Assembly: GCF_900626075.1 (NCBI RefSeq) | Contig: NZ_UYZY01000004.1 | Location: 124,001 to 188,000, forward strand | Direction of reading: 5' to 3' | From: Clostridium transplantifaecale | GTDB lineage: Bacteria; Bacillota; Clostridia; Lachnospirales; Lachnospiraceae | Length of the DNA stretch: 64,000 bases | Shown: piece after piece, positions 53,343 through 62,849 of the stretch | Numbering within the stretch: position 1 is the stretch's first letter | How the letters are laid out: every line of letters starts with the position of its first letter | Notes under the pieces: model-generated | Database searches by the model: none | Told to the model about the DNA's origin: nothing | Seen by the model: only the letters and a program-made list of their open reading frames with translations | Made by a program: the position numbers and the translations under genes

Positions 53343-56300
53343 ATGCCAGAGACAAACGAAGCTTATCAGCCATTGACATTTGATGCAATCAAGATTGGTT
53401 TGGCATCCCCTGAGAAGATCCTTGAGTGGTCCCACGGTGAAGTAAAGAAGCCGGAGACCATCAACTACAGGACATTAAAGCCGGAAAAAGACGGTCTGTT
53501 CTGCGAGAAGATTTTCGGACCCAGCAAAGACTGGGAATGCCATTGTGGTAAATATAAAAAAATCAGATATAAAGGTGTAATCTGTGACCGATGCGGCGTA
53601 GAAGTAACAAAAGCCAGTGTCCGCAGGGAGCGCGTGGGCCATATCGCCCTCGCGGCGCCTGTTTCCCATATCTGGTATTTCAAGGGAATCCCGAGCCGTA
53701 TGGGTCTGATTCTCGATATATCTCCAAGAACACTGGAGAAAGTTCTGTACTTCGCTTCCTACGTTGTACTGGATCCGGGCAAGACCAGCCTGCAGTACAA
53801 ACAGGTATTATCCGAGAAGGAATACCGCGACGAGCTTGAGAAGTACGGCTACGGCAATTTCCGTGTGGGAATGGGAGCCGAGGCGATCCAGGAACTTTTA
53901 CAGGCTATTGACCTTGAGAAGGATTCCGAAGACTTAAGAAAACAGTTAAAGGATGCCACAGGCCAGAAGCGCGCCCGTATCATCAAGAGACTGGAAGTAG
54001 TTGAAGCATTCAGAAACTCCGGCAACAAACCGGAGTGGATGATTATGACCGTGGTTCCGGTAATTCCGCCGGATATCCGTCCTATGGTACAGCTGGACGG
54101 CGGCCGTTTTGCAACATCTGACTTAAACGACTTATATAGAAGAATTATCAACCGTAACAACCGTCTTGCACGCCTTCTGGAACTGGGCGCTCCCGACATC
54201 ATTGTCAGGAACGAGAAACGTATGCTCCAGGAAGCAGTCGACGCACTCATCGACAACGGCAGACGTGGCAGACCTGTTACAGGTCCCGGAAACAGAGCCC
54301 TTAAATCCCTCTCCGATATGTTAAAGGGTAAACAGGGCCGTTTCCGCCAGAACCTTCTGGGCAAACGAGTTGACTATTCAGGACGTTCCGTTATCGTTGT
54401 TGGACCGGAACTGAAGATTTACCAGTGCGGCCTTCCGAAAGAGATGGCGATCGAGCTGTTCAAGCCGTTCGTTATGAAGGAACTCGTTTCCAACGGTACG
54501 GCGCACAACATTAAAAATGCGAAAAAGATGGTAGAGCGTCTCCAGCCTGAAGTCTGGGATGTACTGGAAGACGTTATCAAGGAGCATCCGGTTATGTTAA
54601 ACCGTGCCCCTACACTGCACAGACTTGGTATTCAGGCTTTCGAGCCGATTCTGGTAGAAGGTAAGGCAATCAAGCTCCATCCGCTTGTTTGTACCGCTTT
54701 CAACGCCGATTTCGACGGTGACCAGATGGCCGTTCATCTGCCGTTGTCCGTAGAGGCTCAGGCAGAGTGCCGTTTCCTCCTGCTGTCTCCTAATAACCTG
54801 TTAAAACCGTCGGATGGCGGACCTGTAGCCGTTCCTTCACAGGATATGGTCCTTGGTATCTACTACCTGACACAGGAAAGGCCGGGAGCAAAAGGCGAAG
54901 GCATGGCCTTCAAGAGCGTAAATGAGGCGATTCTGGCTTATGAGAACGGCGAGGTTACACTTCACTCCAAGGTCAAAGTGAGAGTGCAGAAGAGAATGCC
55001 GGACGGCACTGTTAAGACAGGTATCATTGAGTCTACCGTAGGCCGTTTCATTTTCAATGAGATTATTCCTCAGGATCTCGGTTTTGTGGACAGAAACATC
55101 GAAGAAAATGAGTTAAAGCTGGAAGTGGATTTCCACGTAGGTAAGAAACAGTTAAAACAGATTCTTGAAAAAGTTATCAATATCCACGGTGCAACACAGA
55201 CAGCCGTGACACTTGACGATATCAAGGCAATTGGTTACAAGTACTCCACAAGAGCCGCCATGACCGTATCCATTTCCGATATGACCGTGCCGGAGAGCAA
55301 AAAGCAGCTTATTGAAGATGCCCAGGCTACCGTTGACCAGATTGCCAAGAACTTCCGCCGTGGTCTTATCACAGAGGAAGAGCGTTACAAAGAAGTTATC
55401 GAGACATGGAAGGCTACCGATGATCAGCTGACCCACGACCTGTTAACCGGACTTGATAAGTACAACAACATCTACATGATGGCCGATTCCGGAGCCCGTG
55501 GTTCTGATAAACAGATTAAACAGCTGGCAGGTATGCGTGGACTTATGGCCGATACAACAGGCCATACCATCGAACTTCCTATCAAGTCCAACTTCCGTGA
55601 GGGTCTTGACGTACTGGAGTATTTCATCTCTGCTCATGGAGCGCGTAAAGGTCTGTCCGATACGGCGCTGCGTACGGCCGACTCGGGTTATCTGACAAGA
55701 CGTCTTGTTGACGTTTCACAGGATCTGATCGTACGTGAAGAGGACTGTTGTGAAGGAAAAGAAATCCCATTCATGGAGATTAAAGGCTTCATGGACGGTC
55801 AGGAGACGATTGAGGCGCTCGAAGAGCGTATCACAGGCCGTTTCATTGCAGAGACAATCACAGATCCCGATACGGGAGAAATCATTGTCAAAGCAAACCA
55901 TATGTGTACTCCGAAGCGTGCGGCAGCCGTTATGGCGGCACTCAAAAAACAGGGAAGGGACAGCATTAAGATCCGTACCGTCCTGACCTGTAAATCCCAT
56001 ATCGGTGTATGCGCGAAGTGCTACGGCGCGAACATGGCGACGGGACAGCCGGTTCAGGTAGGTGAGGCAGTCGGTATTATTGCCGCTCAGTCCATCGGTG
56101 AGCCTGGTACACAGCTGACCATGCGTACGTTCCATACGGGCGGTGTTGCCGGTGGCGATATTACACAGGGTCTTCCCCGTGTCGAGGAGCTTTTCGAGGC
56201 ACGTAAGCCGAAAGGACTTGCAATTATTGCTGAATTTGCAGGTATTGCAACAATTAAAGATACAAAGAAGAAACGTGAGATCATCATTACAGATAATGAA

Positions 56301-56987
56301 ACAGGAAATTCCAAGGCGTATCTGATTCCGTACGGTTCCAGAATCAAGATTCAGGACGGCGCTTACCTTGAGGCCGGCGATGAGCTGACAGAAGGTAGTG
56401 TAAACCCGCATGATATTCTGAAGATTAAAGGCGTCCGCGCCGTTCAGGATTACATGATCCAGGAGGTTCAGCGAGTTTACCGTCTGCAGGGTGTAGAAAT
56501 CAATGATAAGCATATCGAGATGATTGTGCGCCAGATGCTGAAGAAGATTAAGGTCGAGGAGAGCGGAGATGCGGATGTACTTCCGGGAACCTCTATGGAC
56601 GTTCTGGATTACAACGATATGAACGAGGCTCTGATCGCGGAAGGTAAAGAACCGGCAATCGGCCGTCAGGTTATGCTCGGTATCACAAAAGCCTCCCTGG
56701 CTACAGATTCCTTCCTGTCAGCCGCTTCCTTCCAGGAGACGACAAAGGTTCTGACAGAAGCAGCCATCAACGGTAAAGTCGATAAGCTGATCGGCCTGAA
56801 AGAGAACGTTATCATCGGTAAGCTGATTCCTGCAGGAACAGGTATGAAGAGATACCGCTCCATCAAGCTGAATACAGATGTGGAAGAAGAGGATGAGATT
56901 ATGCTGGCCGACGACGAAATCGACCTGGATATTCTTGACGAAGCAGACAGAATTGTTCTGAATGAGGATGATTTAAGCGAAGAATAA
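53343..56987 (+). CDS. rpoC: DNA-directed RNA polymerase beta' subunit
   Basis: 1214 residues, AGGAGG before the ATG, 20 bases after rpoB. N-terminal zinc site [23 protein letters not shown]; catalytic loop [16 protein letters not shown] near 455-470 holding the three Mg2+-binding Asp residues; the bridge/trigger region ([48 protein letters not shown]); second zinc site ([13 protein letters not shown]). Normal length for Firmicutes, without the large insertions of proteobacterial forms. Ends with a short acidic tail and a strong terminator. Confidence 0.98.
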   Translation: MPETNEAYQPLTFDAIKIGLASPEKILEWSHGEVKKPETINYRTLKPEKDGLFCEKIFGPSKDWECHCGKYKKIRYKGVICDRCGVEVTKASVRRERVGHIALAAPVSHIWYFKGIPSRMGLILDISPRTLEKVLYFASYVVLDPGKTSLQYKQVLSEKEYRDELEKYGYGNFRVGMGAEAIQELLQAIDLEKDSEDLRKQLKDATGQKRARIIKRLEVVEAFRNSGNKPEWMIMTVVPVIPPDIRPMVQLDGGRFATSDLNDLYRRIINRNNRLARLLELGAPDIIVRNEKRMLQEAVDALIDNGRRGRPVTGPGNRALKSLSDMLKGKQGRFRQNLLGKRVDYSGRSVIVVGPELKIYQCGLPKEMAIELFKPFVMKELVSNGTAHNIKNAKKMVERLQPEVWDVLEDVIKEHPVMLNRAPTLHRLGIQAFEPILVEGKAIKLHPLVCTAFNADFDGDQMAVHLPLSVEAQAECRFLLLSPNNLLKPSDGGPVAVPSQDMVLGIYYLTQERPGAKGEGMAFKSVNEAILAYENGEVTLHSKVKVRVQKRMPDGTVKTGIIESTVGRFIFNEIIPQDLGFVDRNIEENELKLEVDFHVGKKQLKQILEKVINIHGATQTAVTLDDIKAIGYKYSTRAAMTVSISDMTVPESKKQLIEDAQATVDQIAKNFRRGLITEEERYKEVIETWKATDDQLTHDLLTGLDKYNNIYMMADSGARGSDKQIKQLAGMRGLMADTTGHTIELPIKSNFREGLDVLEYFISAHGARKGLSDTALRTADSGYLTRRLVDVSQDLIVREEDCCEGKEIPFMEIKGFMDGQETIEALEERITGRFIAETITDPDTGEIIVKANHMCTPKRAAAVMAALKKQGRDSIKIRTVLTCKSHIGVCAKCYGANMATGQPVQVGEAVGIIAAQSIGEPGTQLTMRTFHTGGVAGGDITQGLPRVEELFEARKPKGLAIIAEFAGIATIKDTKKKREIIITDNETGNSKAYLIPYGSRIKIQDGAYLEAGDELTEGSVNPHDILKIKGVRAVQDYMIQEVQRVYRLQGVEINDKHIEMIVRQMLKKIKVEESGDADVLPGTSMDVLDYNDMNEALIAEGKEPAIGRQVMLGITKASLATDSFLSAASFQETTKVLTEAAINGKVDKLIGLKENVIIGKLIPAGTGMKRYRSIKLNTDVEEEDEIMLADDEIDLDILDEADRIVLNEDDLSEE

Positions 56988-57029
56988 AAAAACGGCAGGC
57001 CGGATGTTAAGTCCGGTCTGCCGTTTTTT
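56986..57029 (+). terminator. Intrinsic terminator after rpoC
   Basis: A stem of about 12 bp (CGGCAGGCCGGA with its complement, one G-U pair) and a 7-base loop, followed by six T residues; the A-run on the left lets it work on both strands. Confidence 0.92.
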
Positions 57030-57085
57030 GTACTACGATTTTAGGCTCTTTTCTGCAAAATTAACCTGGCTCTTTACCACCGCCT

Positions 57086-57577
57086 CTAATCTTCAGGGTC
57101 TTCATATTTTTCATCCAGTTTTTTCCTCTGCTTTTTGGTCAATGTTCCGACCAAAGTAAGGACTGCAAAGGCAAAACAAAATATAAATATCATAAATATG
57201 CCGGAAGACAGGAGTATATCCGAAAACGGCAATACTTTGCCGGAGGCTGACAGACGGATATACTGCAGTATCGTAAAAATAACGGAAGCAATTATTGCCG
57301 AACCTGCCGACCAGAGCAGATAAGCCCTGATTCCAGGCTTCATGTGGGTAAAGTCCTCCCATTCGCCCCTGCGTATATCGGAAATAATTAAATAAGCTCC
57401 GCCAATCAGCAGGATTGAAAATTCGGGTCCATAATAGGCAAACGGCAGATTCAGTAACCAGGACTGGATGATCAGAGATACGAGCAGCAGTATGTAAAAG
57501 ATCCAGCATGTTATTTTTCTAGACTGAAGCATCTCCAGTGTCTGTCTTTCATCCATGTTATTCTTAAATAATTTCAT
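57086..57577 (-). CDS. Four-helix membrane protein (DUF6773-like), partner of small XRE regulator
   Basis: 163 residues. It starts with a short basic/acidic leader (KLFKNNMDERQTLEMLQSRKI) and has four hydrophobic segments (about 24-44, 50-66, 84-106, 120-143), then a charged tail (TKKQRKKLDEKYEDPED). The start overlaps the stop of the XRE gene by 4 bases, so they are coupled. Small XRE regulators paired with a multi-helix membrane protein are common in Firmicutes; the membrane partner's function is unknown here. Family name is tentative. Confidence 0.65.
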   Translation of the reverse strand: MKLFKNNMDERQTLEMLQSRKITCWIFYILLLVSLIIQSWLLNLPFAYYGPEFSILLIGGAYLIISDIRRGEWEDFTHMKPGIRAYLLWSAGSAIIASVIFTILQYIRLSASGKVLPFSDILLSSGIFMIFIFCFAFAVLTLVGTLTKKQRKKLDEKYEDPED

Positions 57578-57777
57578 TTATCTTCCTCCTCCCAGAATAA
57601 TTCGTCCAATGTTTTGTGTAGTGTCCGGCAGATACTGATGCATAAATTCAATGAGGGGTTGAATTTACCCGCCTCTATCATACCGATTGTCTGTCTGGTG
57701 ACGCCTGTCTTTTCCGCCAGCTGTTCCTGGGACAGATCACATTCTATGCGGGCGATTTTCATTTTTTTGTTTTTCAT
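57574..57777 (-). CDS. Small XRE-family transcriptional regulator
   Basis: 67 residues from the ATG at 57777 (AAAGGAGG 6 bases upstream); the frame reaches 57888 but without a ribosome site. It is almost only a helix-turn-helix domain: MKIARIECDLSQEQLAEKTGVTRQTIGMIEAGKFNPSLNLCISICRTLHKTLDELFW, the common YozG-like form. It likely controls its own two-gene operon. An AT-rich promoter region with several TATAATATATATTGC-like stretches lies just upstream. Confidence 0.88.
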   Translation of the reverse strand: MKNKKMKIARIECDLSQEQLAEKTGVTRQTIGMIEAGKFNPSLNLCISICRTLHKTLDELFWEEEDK

Positions 57778-58051
57778 GTGAGCCTCCTTTATATTGCACA
57801 TTATAATATATATATTGCTATATGTCAAATATATATTGCATTTGCGTAATATTACAACTGACGCAGGTAAATAGCAGGTAAATAGCATACAACTGACGCA
57901 TTAAAAACGACGATTACAACTGATTTAAATTGTACTTTGACACGGAAGGTTTGACACCGGAGACGTGTGAGATTAGAATAAAAAGAGACAGAATAATAGG
58001 CGGATAAAGCATTACGTTGTGTACTGAAAGAGAGGATGGGAGGAAGGGAGC

Positions 58052-58528
58052 ATGGACGCACGAGAATTAAGATATGTAGTAGAACATCGTTTTTTGCCGG
58101 ATGAACTGTTCCGGGATCCGGCACAGATAATCGGCACATTGTCACATAAAAAGGAAGAACTTATCTGGAAGCTGTATGATATTCTTTCCAACGCGGAAAA
58201 GATAGAAAATCCGTATAAAAAAGAAGATTTTTCCGTCCGGCTTTACAGGCTGGAGGAGCCGTGGTTTATGGCACAGATTATAATGCCTGAGCCTGGTTCG
58301 GAGCCTCTTTGCAGCAGAGTGTACATTGTGTTCGGGGAAGAATTTAAAAATGTTTATTATTTCACCGTCGAGAAGGGAGGCGCGCTCCAAAAAGACGGTA
58401 AGGACGAATGGTTTTTATGCAGATGGACGGACAAAAAGGAGCATGAAAATTACGGAAGAATTTCCCGAGGTGAGAAAGAAGAGATCGAAAGGATCGTGGA
58501 ACTGATTAATAAAGAGGGCGAGGCATGA
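58052..58528 (+). CDS. Hypothetical protein (DUF3877-like)
   Basis: 158 residues, GGAGGAAGGGAG just before the ATG. Soluble, mixed alpha/beta, rich in charged and aromatic residues (LRYVVEHRFLPDELFRDP; FSVRLYRLEEPWFMAQIIMPEPGSEPLCSRVYIVFGEEFKNVYYFTVEKG). No signal peptide or membrane segment. I associate it loosely with DUF3877, found in Lachnospiraceae, without known function. Single gene followed by its own terminator. Confidence 0.65.
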   Translation: MDARELRYVVEHRFLPDELFRDPAQIIGTLSHKKEELIWKLYDILSNAEKIENPYKKEDFSVRLYRLEEPWFMAQIIMPEPGSEPLCSRVYIVFGEEFKNVYYFTVEKGGALQKDGKDEWFLCRWTDKKEHENYGRISRGEKEEIERIVELINKEGEA

Positions 58529-58560
58529 CAGAGAAAGGGACGGGCGGCTGCGCCTTTAAT

Positions 58561-58604
58561 AAAAACCTGCAGATCGGATAGTGAAACCGGATCTGCAGGT
58601 TTTT
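58561..58604 (+). terminator. Intrinsic terminator after the hypothetical gene
   Basis: A perfect 15-base stem (AAAAACCTGCAGATC and its complement at 58590-58604) with a 14-base loop; the T-run is part of the right arm. Works for the plus strand. Confidence 0.9.
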
Positions 58605-58696
58605 CTGTGCATGACCTGCCCGTAGGAATTCATTCTGGCCGGATTCCCCCTCATGACACCCCCAAAACAGGGACCAAAGACTCATTTATCAATTCC

Positions 58697-59719
58697 TTAT
58701 CTCACCGTCTCATGCATCTCCAATGGTTTAACATGAATATTGCTCCTGTATTCCGTCTCGGCCCAGTTGATTGTCTCCGCAATATACGCCTCCGGATTCA
58801 GTGTCACGCCATCCAGCATAAAGTCTTTGAACTTCTGATAGCCGGCTCTGTCAATCAGATGGCCGCCGTGAAGGTAGACGGGTTTGCCGCCCAGAACCCA
58901 CTCGGAGAATTTCGGCCAGTTGCTCATGATAGCCAGAACGCTTTCTTCCGTCAGCCAGTTTGCAAACATTTTTCCCATTCGGGGATACTGTTTACCGGTT
59001 CTTCCGCCGATGACGATCTTATAAAAGTCTTTATCGGGACGCCTCCACGCTCCGGCGGGACAGGCAATGACGCATTCTCCGCAGCCAACGCAGCAGCAGG
59101 GATCTTTATCGACCTTTCCTTTATCGTTCAGTGAGAGAACCCGGGTTGCGGCTCCCTTACACTTGTCGACGCAGGCCCCGCAGCCGATGCACCGGTCGAT
59201 ATCGTAAACCGGCTTCGTGCAGCCGATGATTCCAAAATCCTGAAAATGGCCTTTGGCGCAGTCATTGGGACATCCCGCTATGGAAACTTTGATATGGTAC
59301 GGATTGGGATAGATTAGTTTTTCAATCTTATGCGCCATTTCCTGCGTATTTACATTACCCTTAATACAGTGGATGCCTCCGATACAGGCCATGATATTTC
59401 TCGGCCCGATGAAGGGATAGCCATTCGACGTATCCATTTCCACATCGCACATATCACACTCAATTGCATCCAGATAAGGACGTATATATTCATTCACCGT
59501 CGGAATGTTTTCCGCTTTGATGCCGGGAACATTTAAGGTCTGACGCATTCCCAGATGGAAAGAGCCGTTGCCCCAGGTATTGCATACGTGACTGACAAGA
59601 TCCAGCCATTTTGCATCAATCACCGCTCCCGGCACACGAAGCTGCAGCATAAACTCGCCCGCAATCTTGGACTGACGGAAACAATTATTTCTCAATTTAC
59701 CTATATTGATATCGCTCAC
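58697..59719 (-). CDS. asrC: Anaerobic sulfite reductase subunit C
   Basis: 340 residues; the catalytic siroheme subunit of the AsrABC complex, reducing sulfite to sulfide with electrons from AsrA/AsrB. Visible: the siroheme/4Fe-4S fold (GSFHLGMRQTLNVPGI; NIMACIGGIHCIKGNVNT; KVSIAGCPNDCAKGHFQDFGIIG) and an inserted two-cluster ferredoxin domain (CIGCGACVDKCKGA; CCCVGCGECVIACPAGAW). Last gene of the operon; AsrB ends 13 bases before its start. Confidence 0.96.
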   Translation of the reverse strand: MSDINIGKLRNNCFRQSKIAGEFMLQLRVPGAVIDAKWLDLVSHVCNTWGNGSFHLGMRQTLNVPGIKAENIPTVNEYIRPYLDAIECDMCDVEMDTSNGYPFIGPRNIMACIGGIHCIKGNVNTQEMAHKIEKLIYPNPYHIKVSIAGCPNDCAKGHFQDFGIIGCTKPVYDIDRCIGCGACVDKCKGAATRVLSLNDKGKVDKDPCCCVGCGECVIACPAGAWRRPDKDFYKIVIGGRTGKQYPRMGKMFANWLTEESVLAIMSNWPKFSEWVLGGKPVYLHGGHLIDRAGYQKFKDFMLDGVTLNPEAYIAETINWAETEYRSNIHVKPLEMHETVR

Positions 59720-59732
59720 CGCAAATTACCTC

Positions 59733-60533
59733 CTAATCTACCAGCTTTTTGCCAATCGTGTAATTGAATACAGGACCGTCTAAACAGACATAAGTTTCGT
59801 CAATTCTGCAGTGTCCGCATTTACCGATGGCGCAGGACATTTTCCGCTCAAAGGACATCCAGATTTTATCCTCGGGAACCTGGTTATCCAGCAGGCTTTT
59901 GGCGGCGAACTTCATCATAATGGGAGGTCCCACTACAAGACATTCATAATTATCACCAAAGGAGTCAAATGGGATATCCTTCACAAATTCGGTGACCATT
60001 CCCTTGTTCCAGCCCGGATAGTCTTCATTGTCAAGAGTACGGATAACATGGAAATTCGGGGATGTTTTCCACTGTTCTATCTCATCCGTAAACAGGATGC
60101 TCTGAGAATTTTTAAAGCCGAGAATTAAATAGATTTCTTCTGCGTAGCCAGGTTGGGAGTAAAGCTGGCTGATCAGGCTCTTAACCGGTGAAACGCCGGT
60201 TCCGCCCGCAATAATCACAACATTTTTACCCTTCAGCTGTTCCGTCGGCCAGCCGTTGCCATAGCATCCTCTGACAAAAATGATGCCGCCCTTTTTTAAA
60301 CCGAAAAGCTCATCCGTTACCTTTCCGACCTTTCGTATCGTAAAGTCGGCGTATCCGTCGCCAAAGCCACTGATGGAGATAGGGGCCTCACCGATTTTAG
60401 GCAGGGACAGCTGCATGAATTGCCCATGCCGGATGGGGAGTTCATTTTCGATCCGGAAGGTCCATTCCGCTTCCGTCTGCTTAAAAATATCTATGATTTT
60501 ATGTGCCTGTGGTTTTACCGGATTATTAAGCAT
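59733..60533 (-). CDS. asrB: Anaerobic sulfite reductase subunit B
   Basis: 266 residues; the flavin/NAD(P)H-binding electron-input subunit, like dihydroorotate dehydrogenase electron-transfer proteins. Visible: FAD-domain start, NAD-binding NVVIIAGGTGVSPVKSLISQLYSQPG, LVVGPPIMMKFAAKSLLD and the C-terminal Cys cluster (MSCAIGKCGHCRIDETYVCLDGPVF) for a 2Fe-2S centre. Its start overlaps the asrA stop by 8 bases. Confidence 0.96.
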   Translation of the reverse strand: MLNNPVKPQAHKIIDIFKQTEAEWTFRIENELPIRHGQFMQLSLPKIGEAPISISGFGDGYADFTIRKVGKVTDELFGLKKGGIIFVRGCYGNGWPTEQLKGKNVVIIAGGTGVSPVKSLISQLYSQPGYAEEIYLILGFKNSQSILFTDEIEQWKTSPNFHVIRTLDNEDYPGWNKGMVTEFVKDIPFDSFGDNYECLVVGPPIMMKFAAKSLLDNQVPEDKIWMSFERKMSCAIGKCGHCRIDETYVCLDGPVFNYTIGKKLVD

Positions 60534-61584
60534 GGCAAACTTCCTCCTCTTGCTTTATTTCTTCAATTGCCCTTGACAGCTTATTCAGTGTTTCGGGATA
60601 TCCGATGAGCTGCGGACACCTGGCCGAACACCTTCCGCAGCCTACGCACATCGGGCCTGTATGGAACCGGGCGTCATGTCCATATACTTTATGTAAAATT
60701 TTATAGCGGTATTTTTCTGATATTTTGTGTCTGAAACAGGCCCCACCGGCCATGCGGTCAAATCCGTCCACCATACAGGAAGAGCAGGTCCTTCTTCTTT
60801 CTCCGGCTTTCCCGTTCTGTGTATAAATAATATCAGTAGTTTCAAAACACGTACAGGTACTGCACGCCACAGTACAGGCCCCGCAGGCGATACATCTGGC
60901 GTCGAACTCCTCCCACATCGGATGCTCCTTTAGTTTGTTCGCCATATCGAGAGACTCAATCACCGGAAAATCAACTTTCAGCTTATTTTCCATTGGGAAG
61001 GTGATTTCGTAGTCGGCCTCCTCGCATCCTGTAAAATAATCGTCGAAGCTCTCATCTTTTACCTCAATGTAAGCCCCTTCTTCTCCAAAGGAAAAAGCGA
61101 GGGAGTGCATGTCTGTGACATTGGAACCCACGCTGCAGCAGAAACAGCCGTCAAATTCTTCCGGACATTCCATCAGAGCAAACTTTACCTTTTCCCTTCT
61201 CCTCTGATAGAATGGATCTGTGATACCGCCGTTCTCGCAATAAATCTGGTCCTGAATTTTTACTGCATTAATATCGCAGGCTCTTCCAAAAATGAGCAAA
61301 TCTCTTGTTTCCTCCAGCTTGCTTTCCCTGAACTCATCGTCGGTAAAATAAAATAATGTCTGTGTAATCGGTGTGATAACCTCTTTCATTGCATAAGTGG
61401 ATCTTTCGCGGAATTCAATGTCTTCATACCGTTCAATCTCCTTGTAAAGAATAGAATCCTGTCCGGCATATCTTCCTCCGGAAGGAATTCTGACAGGTGC
61501 ATAAATGGCATATTTTTCTTTCAGGACATCAAAAAATTTATTTATGTCTGCTGTTTTGAGCTGATAGGTTTTTGAGCTTCTCAT
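60526..61584 (-). CDS. asrA: Anaerobic sulfite reductase subunit A
   Basis: 352 residues; iron-sulfur electron-transfer subunit. Two ferredoxin-type sites: CIACGACTVACSTCTCF near residue 225 and CVGCGRCSARCPQLIGYPE near 315, with an extra Cys group (CSSCMVDGF) between. First gene of asrABC, reading away from the LysR gene at 61773. Provides dissimilatory or detoxifying sulfite reduction; no dissimilatory dsr genes here. Confidence 0.95.
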   Translation of the reverse strand: MRSSKTYQLKTADINKFFDVLKEKYAIYAPVRIPSGGRYAGQDSILYKEIERYEDIEFRERSTYAMKEVITPITQTLFYFTDDEFRESKLEETRDLLIFGRACDINAVKIQDQIYCENGGITDPFYQRRREKVKFALMECPEEFDGCFCCSVGSNVTDMHSLAFSFGEEGAYIEVKDESFDDYFTGCEEADYEITFPMENKLKVDFPVIESLDMANKLKEHPMWEEFDARCIACGACTVACSTCTCFETTDIIYTQNGKAGERRRTCSSCMVDGFDRMAGGACFRHKISEKYRYKILHKVYGHDARFHTGPMCVGCGRCSARCPQLIGYPETLNKLSRAIEEIKQEEEVCHA

Positions 61585-61673
61585 TTCGTTTACTTCCTTT
61601 CCTGTTTTGCCCTGCGGGCTGAAGTGCTGCGGATGGTCAAAATTGAGCTGGTAATAGCAGCTATTCTAAGTCT

Positions 61674-61702
61674 ATTATAGAGCTTGCCCTGCCATTCGTA
61701 AA
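61674..61702 (-). promoter_or_regulatory. asrABC promoter
   Basis: On the minus strand TTTACG (61697-61702), a 17-base spacer, and a perfect TATAAT (61674-61679). The -35 is weak (4 of 6), as expected for an activator-dependent promoter. Predicted start near 61667. Confidence 0.6.
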
Positions 61703-61723
61703 ATGCTAAACTTGTTATAAACT

Positions 61724-61741
61724 CATAGCAGATTATCTATG
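61724..61741. promoter_or_regulatory. Candidate LysR-type binding dyad for asrABC
   Basis: CATAG-N8-CTATG is a perfect 5-bp-arm dyad centred about 65 bases upstream of the predicted asrA start, the classical position of the recognition site of LysR regulators, with the regulator gene itself beginning 32 bases further right. Confidence 0.5.
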
Positions 61742-61772
61742 CATTGCGGGGACATACAAAGGAGAAGAGATT

Positions 61773-62654
61773 ATGACAATCCGTGATTTTGAGATTTTTA
61801 TCGCAGTGGCCGAGACCGGACAGATGGGAATTGCATCCAGAGAGCTGTATATTACACAGCCGACAGTCAGCCATGCGATTATGCAGATAGAAAAAGAATA
61901 TCACGTCAAATTATTTGAACGGCTTTCCAAAAAACTTTACATAACGGAAACGGGCCGGGAGTTTCTGGAATATGCCAGACATATTACCACGACCTATCAG
62001 GAGCTGGAACAGTTTCTATATCATGCATCCAGCCAGCAGTGCATCCATGTAGGCGCGTCCCTGACCGTGGGCAGCTATTTCCTGAGTGATATCATCACCG
62101 GATATGAAGCGGAAAATCCGAATGTGAGTATACGTGTTTATATTGATAATTCTATGAACATCATCCGTAAGATTTCCGAAGGAGTTCTGGATGTCGCCGT
62201 GATTGAGGGAAAAGTCAAGACGAAAAATGTGATATTCAAAGATGTATATGAGGATGAAATGGTTCTGATCTGCGGAAAAATGCATCCGTTTGCCGGTATA
62301 TCTTCTGTAAACCTTACCGATTTGGCAGGTAAAGATTTCGTATTGAGGGAGGAAGGTTCCGGCACAAGGGAATTTTTTACCGATTTGATGGAGGAAAGAG
62401 GGATTTCGTTTATAGAAAAATGGATCTGCCACAGTTCGGACTCCATTATTAATATCGTCGCTTCGGGCCAGGGCGTTTCGATTCTTTCGAAGTCACTGCT
62501 GAGGCATCATGAGGAGGTCAATCAGATCACGATCAATGATTTTCCACTGAAAAGAAGCTTTAAAATCGTCTACCATAAAGACAAATTCCTGTCTTCCGGG
62601 CTGAAAAAACTGATTGCAGATATCGAAAATAAGTTTCACGGCAATGAATGGTAA
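61773..62654 (+). CDS. LysR-family regulator, probably of asrABC
   Basis: 293 residues, AAAGGAG before the ATG. N-terminal winged helix (MTIRDFEIFIAVAETGQMGIASRELYITQPTVSHAIMQIEKEYHVKLFERLSKKLYITETGREFLEYA), then a two-lobe effector domain (IHVGASLTVGSYFLSDIITGYEAENPNVSIRVYIDN). Resembles the CysL/CbbR-like group. Divergent from asrA with a dyad between, so sulfite- or sulfur-responsive control of asr is likely; the effector is inference. Confidence 0.9.
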   Translation: MTIRDFEIFIAVAETGQMGIASRELYITQPTVSHAIMQIEKEYHVKLFERLSKKLYITETGREFLEYARHITTTYQELEQFLYHASSQQCIHVGASLTVGSYFLSDIITGYEAENPNVSIRVYIDNSMNIIRKISEGVLDVAVIEGKVKTKNVIFKDVYEDEMVLICGKMHPFAGISSVNLTDLAGKDFVLREEGSGTREFFTDLMEERGISFIEKWICHSSDSIINIVASGQGVSILSKSLLRHHEEVNQITINDFPLKRSFKIVYHKDKFLSSGLKKLIADIENKFHGNEW

Positions 62655-62849
62655 CAATAAGGCACCGGCTGTTTTCAGTTGGGTACGGCCTGTGAGGAGG
62701 GACTAAGCCGCCCCAGGGCGTTATAAAATTGTAAGGAAGCCGTTGCCTTTAGATGCTTGAAACCGCCTTCCGAATGCATTATACTGGAAAATGTGCAGAA
62801 TGAATCATATGGCCGGAGTTCCTTCCGGCTCTGATAAGGAGAGAATTGA

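Noticed and set aside
55716-56513. 265-codon minus-strand open frame over rpoC
   Set aside because: Shadow of highly conserved rpoC coding sequence.
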